Origin: Chloroflexota bacterium
GTDB taxonomy: Bacteria; Chloroflexota; Limnocylindria; Limnocylindrales; CSP1-4
Direction: 5' to 3'
Length of the DNA stretch: 6,118 bases
Assembly: GCA_005880805.1 (NCBI GenBank)
Contig: VBFZ01000094.1
Location: 1,399-7,516 of the forward strand
Made by a program: the position numbers and the translations under genes. The notes under the pieces were generated by a model. The model searched no databases. It saw only the letters and a program-made list of their open reading frames with translations, and had not been told where the DNA came from. Positions 1 to 5,865 of the stretch are shown here, one piece after another. Position 1 is the first letter of the stretch; each line of letters opens with the position of its first letter.

Positions 1-3000
1 GCCGCCCATCGAGCGGCACGATGCGCGCTGGCCATCGCCAGCGAGCTGGGTGACCTGGAGGTCGAAGGCGACGTCCGTCTGTCAGTCAAGGTCGGCATCT
101 GCGCCGGCGAGGTCGCGGCAACCCATGTCGGCGGGCTCGACGGACGCTGGCTGTTCCTCCTCGCGGGTGATGCCGTCGGCCAGCTGTCCGAGGTCGAGCG
201 CGAGATGCAGTCCGGCCTCGTCGTCGCCTCACCACAGGCCTGGTCGCTGCTCTCGAGCCGGTTCGTCGGTCAGGCCCTCCGAAGAGGCCACATGCGGATC
301 ACCACATCCCAGCAGGACGCTGAGCTGCGTCCGATGGAGTGGGTCGACCTCCCGGCAGAACAGCAGGACAAGGTCCGCGCCTACATCCCACCGGTCTCAC
401 TTGCCCGCCTCGACGCCGGCCAGGCGGATTGGCTCGCCGAGCTCCGCCGGACGACCGCGGTGTTCGTCAACGTCCGCGGCGTCGCCAACGACACACCCGA
501 TGCGATCCAGCTCCTTCACCAGGTCACGGTGGCGGCCCAGCGTGTCTTCGGCCGGTACGACGGCTGGCTGAAGGAGCTCACGATGGACGAGAAGGGGACG
601 ACCCTCGTCGGCGCCTTCGGCGTTCCGCCCTTCAGCCACGAGGACGACCCGGGGCGGGCGATCAACGCCGCGCTCGAGGTCCAGTCGGAGATCCGTGAGC
701 TCGGGTTGCGCGCGGGCGTCGGGGTCGCCACCGGGCCGGCCTTCTGCGGCCCCTTCGGGAATGCCAAGCGCCGCGACTTCGCCATCCTCGGCCAAAACAT
801 GAACCTCGCCGCGCGACTCATGCAGGCCGCCGACGATGACGGGGTACTCGTCGACGGCGACACCCATGCCGGTTCAGCGGATCGCCAGACGCTCGAGCGC
901 CAGACGTTCGAACGGCTGGCTGCCTTCGTGCTCAAAGGTCTGACGACGCCCATCGACGTCTACCGCGTTCGGGGCACGCCCGCGCCGGACCACCCTACGC
1001 GCCTGGTCGACCGCATCAACGAGCAGGCGATCGCGTCAATGACCCTGGACGAGGTCAAGGACGGCAATGGCGCCCTGGTTGTCCTCGAGGGTGAGCCGGG
1101 GATCGGCAAGTCGAAGCTCATAGGCGAGTGGATCCGGCGCGCCCGAGCGGAGGGTGTCGAGACGATCACCAGCGCGGCCGCCGCGATCGAAAGCGGTACG
1201 CCCTACCACGCATGGCGGTCGGTCTTCGAGCGGATCTTCCGGCTCGATGCGGTCGTCGATCACGCCTCCCGCCGGGCCGTCACCCTGGCTGCGCTCGGTT
1301 CCGACAAGGAGATCCTGGATCTCGCCCCGCTGCTGGACCCAATCCTCTCTCTCGACTTTCCGGACAACGAGGTGACCGGCCAGCTCGACGCCGAGGTCCG
1401 GGCCGACAACACCCGCGACCTGCTCATCCGCGTGCTGCGCGACGCCGCCGAATCAGGCCCCCACATGATCGTGTTGGAGGACGTCCACTGGCTCGACTCG
1501 GCGTCCTGGCTGCTGCTCCTCCGGGCTCGCCGCGAGATCCCGGGACTGCTGCTTGTCGTAACCACGAGACCGATCGGCGACGCCTCGGATCCCCTGGCCG
1601 CCCTCCGCGAGGACGCACGAACGCTCCGCCTCCAGCCGCTGTCGCGCGACGACGCGATCGCCCTCACCTGCGAGCGCACCGGCGCGAGCCGTATCGCAGA
1701 CGCGGTCGCGGCGGTGGTCGAGGATCGTGCCGAGGGCAATCCGCTCTTCATCGAGCAACTCACGTACGCCCTTCGTGACGGAGGAAGGATCGTCGTCGAG
1801 AACGGCCTTCTCCGGGTGACGGGTACGGAAACCCTGGCCGGTCCGATGATCCCCGACACCATTCAGCGCGTGATCACGACCCGCCTCGACCAGCTTCCGC
1901 CGGCGGAAGCGTTGACGCTCAAGGTCGCGAGCGTCGTTGGCCAGAAGTTCGCACTGCGCACGCTGGCCGACGTCTATCCGTTGGAGATCGAGACGCCCGC
2001 GCTGGTGGGCCACCTCGAGACGCTGACGCGCCTTGATCTCGTCGCGCCCACGCCGCTCGCGCCCGAGCCCACCTGGGAGTTCCGGCACGTCATCACGCAG
2101 GAAGTCGCCTACAACCTGATGCTCTCGACGCAGTCCCGGGAGCTGCACCGCGCCCTCGCCGAGTGGTACGAGCGCACCTACGCGGCTGACCTGTCGCCGT
2201 TCCACGCCTTCCTCGCCCACCACTGGCGCAAGGCGGGTAACCCGGCCAGGGCGGTCGACCACCTGGAGCTTGCCGGCGCGCAGGCCCTCAGGACGTTCGC
2301 CAACGAGGAGGCCATTGGCTTCCTGGAGGACGCGCTGAAGCTCGCAGCGGACGAGCGGATCGCGATCGACCCCGCCCGACAGGGCCGCTGGCGGCTGGAG
2401 CTCGGTGAGGCATACGTCCACATGTCGAGGTACCGCGAGGGCCGCGACCACCTCGAGGCCGGCCTCCGCCACCTCAAGCGCCCGGCCCCCGGCAGCAACT
2501 TCCAGCAGGCCGCCTCACTTGTCGGCGAGCTCCTTCGCCAGGTCGCGCACCGCCTTGGCCTGCGGCGGGGAAAGAGGGCCCTGGACGAACAGCAGCGGGC
2601 AGTCCTCATCGCCACCTTCCGCGCCTACGAGCGGCTCGCTGAAGCCTCCTACTACAGCCGCGAGACCCTGCTGCCCCTCTACTGCGTGATCCGGATCCTC
2701 AACGAGGCCGAGTCTTCCGGCATCCCGGCCGAGATCGCGCGCGGCTACGCGGGTACCGGTGCGCTGTTCGGCGTCGTGCCGCTGCCGCGGGTCGCCGAGT
2801 GGTACTTGCACCGCGCCCTCGAGCGGCTCAAGGAGGTCGACGACCTCACCACCCACGAGATCGTCAACGTGGTCGTGGGCTTCTACTACATCGGTGCCGG
2901 GATGTGGGAGCCGGCGCGCGAGCAGTTCCGCACCGTCCGCGGGACCGCCCGCCGGATGGGCGATCGGCGCCGCCTCGACGACGCGGTCAGCAACCTCATG

Positions 3001-3768
3001 GAGCTGGAGTACCTGCAAGGCGGGTTCCGCGGGGCGGCCGAACTGGCCGACGAGGTCGTGGCCAGCGCGCGGTCGCGGAACGACCATCGGTTCGAGGCTG
3101 AGGGACTGGCCGGCAAGGCCTATAGCGCGTGGCAGCTGGGCGATAGTGTCGAGGCCTCCGGCAGCCTGGCCTCCCTTCGCAAGCTCCTGGCCGACGAGCC
3201 CGACATGATCGACGAGCTGAAGATCCAGGCCGCCGGCTTGCAGGCGTTCATCCAGCTGGGCCGGGGCGAGGGCGGACAAGCCCTCGCCGGCGCCGAGGAA
3301 GCCCTGCGCCTGACGGCCGGCCAGCGACCCACCTACTTCGGGACGTTCCTCGGCTACGTCGGGCCGGCGGAGGCGCTCCTGGGGCTGTGGGAGACGGGTC
3401 GCGAGCCACGCGATGGCCGGGCCCAGGCGGCCGAAGCGCTGAAGCGGATGGAGGCCTTCGCGAAGGTCTTTCCGGTGGGTCGGCCTCGGGCGGCGCTGCT
3501 CAGGGGACGGCACCAGTGGCTGGTCGGCCGGAAGGCCGACGCCTTCCGGTCCTGGCGTGCCGGCCTGGCGAAGGCGAAAGAGCTGTCGATGTCGTACGAG
3601 GAAGGGCTCGCGCACTACGAGCTCGCGCGCCATCTCGAGCCCGGCGACGAGGCGCGGGCATCTCACCTTGACGCTGCGCGGGAGATCTTCGGTCGCCTGG
3701 ATGTGCCGCGGGCGATGGCGGCGGTCGCGGCGGTGGCAGCGGCCGTCAGCGGCGTTCCGACCCCCTGA
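1..3768 (+). CDS. Soluble adenylyl cyclase (ADCY10)-like protein: C1-C2 cyclase domains, STAND/AAA NTPase, TPR-like tail (5' partial)
   Basis: The frame is open from base 1, so the N-terminus lies outside the window; 1255 residues are visible (numbered from base 1). Residues 1-75 are the end of a first class III cyclase domain (KVGICAGEVAATHVGG, then FLLAGDAV). They align without gaps to the end of human ADCY10 C1, as I remember that sequence. Residues 147-320 are a second cyclase domain (AVFVNVRG, AFCGPFGN, GQNMNLAARLM). It lacks the metal-binding aspartates, as C2 of ADCY10 does, but keeps the transition-state pair N268 and R272. An NTPase follows, with Walker A GEPGIGKS (364-371), Walker B IVLED (490-494), a VVTTRP strand (519-524) and the EGNPLFIEQL motif (578-587) typical of AAA_16/STAND cyclase partners. 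Residues 735-1255 are helical and TPR-like. No signal peptide or membrane segment is seen, so it is probably cytoplasmic. Roughly 100-115 residues appear to be missing. The family makes cAMP from ATP; activity here is uncertain because S63 and A261 replace key residues. Confidence 0.93.
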   Translation, partial: AAHRAARCALAIASELGDLEVEGDVRLSVKVGICAGEVAATHVGGLDGRWLFLLAGDAVGQLSEVEREMQSGLVVASPQAWSLLSSRFVGQALRRGHMRITTSQQDAELRPMEWVDLPAEQQDKVRAYIPPVSLARLDAGQADWLAELRRTTAVFVNVRGVANDTPDAIQLLHQVTVAAQRVFGRYDGWLKELTMDEKGTTLVGAFGVPPFSHEDDPGRAINAALEVQSEIRELGLRAGVGVATGPAFCGPFGNAKRRDFAILGQNMNLAARLMQAADDDGVLVDGDTHAGSADRQTLERQTFERLAAFVLKGLTTPIDVYRVRGTPAPDHPTRLVDRINEQAIASMTLDEVKDGNGALVVLEGEPGIGKSKLIGEWIRRARAEGVETITSAAAAIESGTPYHAWRSVFERIFRLDAVVDHASRRAVTLAALGSDKEILDLAPLLDPILSLDFPDNEVTGQLDAEVRADNTRDLLIRVLRDAAESGPHMIVLEDVHWLDSASWLLLLRARREIPGLLLVVTTRPIGDASDPLAALREDARTLRLQPLSRDDAIALTCERTGASRIADAVAAVVEDRAEGNPLFIEQLTYALRDGGRIVVENGLLRVTGTETLAGPMIPDTIQRVITTRLDQLPPAEALTLKVASVVGQKFALRTLADVYPLEIETPALVGHLETLTRLDLVAPTPLAPEPTWEFRHVITQEVAYNLMLSTQSRELHRALAEWYERTYAADLSPFHAFLAHHWRKAGNPARAVDHLELAGAQALRTFANEEAIGFLEDALKLAADERIAIDPARQGRWRLELGEAYVHMSRYREGRDHLEAGLRHLKRPAPGSNFQQAASLVGELLRQVAHRLGLRRGKRALDEQQRAVLIATFRAYERLAEASYYSRETLLPLYCVIRILNEAESSGIPAEIARGYAGTGALFGVVPLPRVAEWYLHRALERLKEVDDLTTHEIVNVVVGFYYIGAGMWEPAREQFRTVRGTARRMGDRRRLDDAVSNLMELEYLQGGFRGAAELADEVVASARSRNDHRFEAEGLAGKAYSAWQLGDSVEASGSLASLRKLLADEPDMIDELKIQAAGLQAFIQLGRGEGGQALAGAEEALRLTAGQRPTYFGTFLGYVGPAEALLGLWETGREPRDGRAQAAEALKRMEAFAKVFPVGRPRAALLRGRHQWLVGRKADAFRSWRAGLAKAKELSMSYEEGLAHYELARHLEPGDEARASHLDAAREIFGRLDVPRAMAAVAAVAAAVSGVPTP

Positions 3769-3778
3769 TCGAGTGCCA

Positions 3779-4720
3779 ATGAAGGGAGAGGCACTCTACC
3801 CAGCCGACTTGAGCGCGCTGATCACGCGCGCATACGCTCGCATGCGTCGACATCTGCGCGCCGGCGCGCCGACGCTCGCGGGCCACGCCGAAGCCTGGAT
3901 GCGCTCGCTGGCCTCCGACGGGGCCGAACCATCGACCTACTTCACCCACCCGAAGGCCTTCCCGATGCTCCTCCTGCCGTGGTGGCTGGAGGAGTCGATC
4001 GCGGGCGCGCACGACCTGGCGTTCCACGGCGACGTCGTCTACTCGACGCTCAACGGCTACTACTTCGTCCGGATGATCGACGACCTCATGGACCGCGAGC
4101 GCGAGCCAGGTTCGGAGGTTCTCCCGGCGCTCATCGCCTTCCACACGGAATTCCAGCGGGCATATCACCGCTGGTTCCCGGCGAACCACCCGTTCTGGGA
4201 GTCGTTCGTGGCGGCCTCACTGGCGGCCGCCGAGACGGCCTCGAAGGACGCCGGCCTCACGGAGATCGATCGGGCGCAGTTCGTCGCGACGAGCGCGCGG
4301 AAGACTGCCGGCGCCCGCATCCCGATCGCTGCCGTTTGTCATCGCTCCCAGCGGCCCGATCTGCTCGGCCCGTGGTTCGCGCTGGTCGACCTCCTGGGCC
4401 GCTGGCACCAGCTGCTGAACGATATCGAAGGCTGGAGCCGCGATCTCGACCACGAGCGCCAGACCTGGTTCCTGTCCGAGGGCGCCCGCCGAAAGGACCC
4501 GGAGGCGTCGATTTCCGAGTGGGTCGTCGCCGACGGCCTCGCGTGGGGCTTCGGTGAGCTCGATCGGTGGATGCGCGAGCTGCTGGACGCTGCTGGCGAA
4601 CTTGATTGCCCGCCTCTACTCGCCTATCTCGAATTACGGCAAGACGAGTTCGTAAACATGCGTGAACGCCTGATGCCCGGCCTGGCCGCGCTCAAGGACC
4701 TCGCAGCCGCCCTGCGCTAA
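3779..4720 (+). CDS. Class I isoprenoid biosynthesis (terpene/prenyl synthase fold) enzyme
   Basis: This 313-residue protein is mostly helical and has the signatures of the class I isoprenoid synthase superfamily. YYFVRMIDDLMDRE places an aspartate-rich DDxxD motif at D101-D102-x-x-D105. RKTAG (174-178) resembles the diphosphate-contacting KT motif of prenyl synthases. LLNDIEGWSRDLDHE (212-226) gives a second metal motif beginning N214-D215. Such enzymes bind Mg-diphosphate in the helical bundle and ionise allylic prenyl diphosphates. The second motif is not the canonical NDxxSxxxE: G218 sits at the Ser position and D222 at the Glu position, so product and reaction type cannot be assigned. 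ATG 3779 was chosen; an in-frame GTG at 3773 is an alternative. No strong Shine-Dalgarno sequence precedes it. The start is 10 bases after the cyclase stop, so translational coupling is likely. No signal peptide is seen. It could also be a prenyltransferase or a squalene/phytoene-synthase relative. Confidence 0.8.
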   Translation: MKGEALYPADLSALITRAYARMRRHLRAGAPTLAGHAEAWMRSLASDGAEPSTYFTHPKAFPMLLLPWWLEESIAGAHDLAFHGDVVYSTLNGYYFVRMIDDLMDREREPGSEVLPALIAFHTEFQRAYHRWFPANHPFWESFVAASLAAAETASKDAGLTEIDRAQFVATSARKTAGARIPIAAVCHRSQRPDLLGPWFALVDLLGRWHQLLNDIEGWSRDLDHERQTWFLSEGARRKDPEASISEWVVADGLAWGFGELDRWMRELLDAAGELDCPPLLAYLELRQDEFVNMRERLMPGLAALKDLAAALR

Positions 4721-4781
4721 GGCGCCCCGGCAGGCCCAGGCCATTCACGCGCTGTATGCTCGGCATCCGCGCCGCTGGGGT

Positions 4782-4788
4782 GGAGGAG
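4782..4788 (+). promoter_or_regulatory. Strong Shine-Dalgarno for the small secreted protein
   Basis: GGAGGAG lies seven bases before ATG 4796. It is the best ribosome-binding site in the window and fixes the start of the short downstream gene. Neither the isoprenoid gene nor the ferredoxin-cyclase gene has a comparable site, so this small protein is probably translated efficiently and independently. Confidence 0.75.
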
Positions 4789-4795
4789 CCGTGCG

Positions 4796-5047
4796 ATGAG
4801 AAGGTTGTTGTGCCTGTCGGCTGCGCTGGCGCTGTCCGCCGCGCTCGCCGGGCCAGTGGCTGCCGCCAAACCCGCGAATCAGGCGTGTCTGGGACAGAGC
4901 GTGAGCGCCGCCGCTGCCCAGGGAGCTGCCTACGGCCAGCTCGTGGCGACCACCGCCCAAGCCAACCAAGGGGTCGGCGCGATCGTCCAGGCGATCCAGG
5001 CCGGTCAGCTACCGGACGAGGTCTTCCCGAACACTTGCAACCCCTAA
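4796..5047 (+). CDS. Small secreted Ala/Gln-rich protein of unknown function
   Basis: This 83-residue protein has a classical Sec signal peptide: a basic start (MRR), a hydrophobic Leu/Ala core (residues 4-19), then GPVAAAKP with a likely signal peptidase I cut after A24. The predicted mature chain is about 59 residues, rich in Ala, Gln and Gly, and has exactly two cysteines, C31 and C81 (QACLGQ near its start, NTCNP at the very end). Outside the cytoplasm these could form one disulfide tying the two ends together. C6 is inside the signal peptide and there is no lipobox, so a lipoprotein is unlikely. The GGAGGAG ribosome-binding site supports the start. I do not recognise the family. It lies 75 bases after the isoprenoid enzyme gene on the same strand and may be co-transcribed or have its own promoter. 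Confidence 0.78.
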   Translation: MRRLLCLSAALALSAALAGPVAAAKPANQACLGQSVSAAAAQGAAYGQLVATTAQANQGVGAIVQAIQAGQLPDEVFPNTCNP

Positions 5048-5056
5048 CCGCAAACA

Positions 5057-5088
5057 GCCGGTCGAGTCCTGAGGCCTCGGGACCCGGC
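5057..5088. terminator. Hairpin in the convergent gap, possible bidirectional terminator
   Basis: The gap between the two convergent genes contains a nested inverted repeat. The inner stem pairs GTCCTGA (5066-5072) with TCGGGAC (5077-5083) around a GGCC loop, with one G-U pair when read as plus-strand RNA. The outer stem pairs GCCGG (5057-5061) with CCGGC (5084-5088), leaving a TCGA bulge on one side. There is no U-run on the plus strand. On the minus strand the hairpin is followed by TGTTTGCGGTT, moderately T-rich, so termination of the minus-strand operon fits slightly better. The position between two stop codons supports a terminator role. Confidence 0.45.
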
Positions 5089-5111
5089 ATCGGTTCGGGG
5101 GGTCGTCCCGG

Positions 5112-5849
5112 TCACTTCCAGTCGATGGCCACGACCTCGAGCGGCTCGTTCAGGCCCTTGAGCTCCAGCGACCGCGTCGGGGCTGCCGCGAAGCGCGTTC
5201 CCTCCACCGTTTCGCGCGAGGCGATGATCTCGCCGCCCTCGGCGGCGCCGGCAATGCGCGCCGCCTCGTGGACACCCTTGCCGTGGTAGTTCTGGCCGAC
5301 CTGCTGCGCGTTGGCGAGATGAATCCCGATCCGGACTTGCGGCGCGAAACCTGAGGTCCGGCGATGGTCCGCCAGCATCCGCTGGATGGCCACCGCGCAG
5401 CCGATCGCGTCGTCGGGCGTATCGAACCCAACGAAGAACCCGTCGCCGGTCGTGACGACCTCCTGGCCGCTGTGCGCCGCGAACTGGGCCCGGAGCGTCT
5501 CATCGTGCCACTCGAGCAAGGTCTGCCAGGCTTCGTCACCAAGTGCGACGGCGAGGGTGGTCGAACCCACGATATCGGTGAACATGAACGTCTTCTCGAC
5601 CCTCCGCACGGTGGTCACCTGACCTCTCAGAGCCCAGGGCAGCAGGTCGCCGACCTCCTCGAGCGCGATCGCCTGGGTTGGGCAGACCATCACCGCTTCG
5701 CGGAGCACCTCCTCCTCGACGCTGTCCTCGTCCAGCACGGTCGCCTTGAGATGCTCGCCGCGGAGCCAGTCGAAGACGGTCGGTGCCAGCGCCACGCAAT
5801 TCCCGGCGCCGATGCAGCGCGGACGGTCGACGACGACGCGGACCGTCAT
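5112..5849 (-). CDS. [3Fe-4S]-type ferredoxin / class III nucleotide cyclase fusion protein
   Basis: This 245-residue protein (numbered from ATG 5849) joins two domains. Residues 1-66 are a short ferredoxin: RCIGAGNC gives C12 and C18 and VCP gives C56, with Ala in place of the middle cysteine. This is the pattern of small [3Fe-4S] ferredoxins such as those serving cytochrome P450s. Residues 85-245 are a class III cyclase domain: FMFTDIVGSTT with metal Asp D92, TTGDGFFVGF with D136, IGIHLA, then YHGKGVHEAARI with R198, ending in ELKGLNEPLEVVAI. Both metal aspartates are present. V132 replaces the usual base-reading Lys, N187 the base-reading Asp, and H194 the transition-state Asn; the GVHEAAR form is common in one bacterial subfamily. 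GTG 5858, nine bases upstream, is an alternative start closer to a GAGGG element (5863-5867). The product is probably cytoplasmic. It lies just after the LuxR-type gene and is likely in its operon. Redox or Fe-S control of cyclase output is an inference. Confidence 0.88.
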   Translation of the reverse strand: MTVRVVVDRPRCIGAGNCVALAPTVFDWLRGEHLKATVLDEDSVEEEVLREAVMVCPTQAIALEEVGDLLPWALRGQVTTVRRVEKTFMFTDIVGSTTLAVALGDEAWQTLLEWHDETLRAQFAAHSGQEVVTTGDGFFVGFDTPDDAIGCAVAIQRMLADHRRTSGFAPQVRIGIHLANAQQVGQNYHGKGVHEAARIAGAAEGGEIIASRETVEGTRFAAAPTRSLELKGLNEPLEVVAIDWK

Positions 5850-5865
5850 GGGGCGCACCCGGCCC

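Noticed and set aside
1453..2472. Long minus-strand open frame of 339 codons
   Set aside because: It is antisense to the NTPase/TPR part of the large cyclase and shows no recognisable domain; long antisense frames are expected at this GC content.
2515..3666. Long minus-strand open frame of 383 codons
   Set aside because: It is antisense to the helical-repeat tail of the large cyclase, without any family motif.
205..3768. Start of the large cyclase at ATG 205
   Set aside because: The frame is open back to base 1 and the upstream residues (KVGICAGEVAATHVGG and FLLAGDAV) are conserved cyclase core, so this Met is internal.
3557..3778. Upstream extension of the isoprenoid enzyme frame
   Set aside because: It overlaps the end of the cyclase gene and reads as an Arg/Ser-rich out-of-frame shadow; similarity to the enzyme fold begins after ATG 3779.
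3856..3869. Perfect 14-base palindrome GCGCGCCGGCGCGC
   Set aside because: It lies inside the coding sequence of the isoprenoid enzyme (HLRAGAP) and is readily produced by GC-rich codon choice; no second copy was noticed.
4755..4760. TATGCT as a -10 box for the small secreted protein
   Set aside because: The distance to the start would fit, but no -35 element is found at the proper spacing and a single hexamer match is weak evidence.
4756..5289. Plus-strand open frame of 177 codons across the convergent gap
   Set aside because: It overlaps the small secreted protein and runs antisense into the ferredoxin-cyclase; its Arg/Ser/Pro-rich composition is that of a shadow frame.
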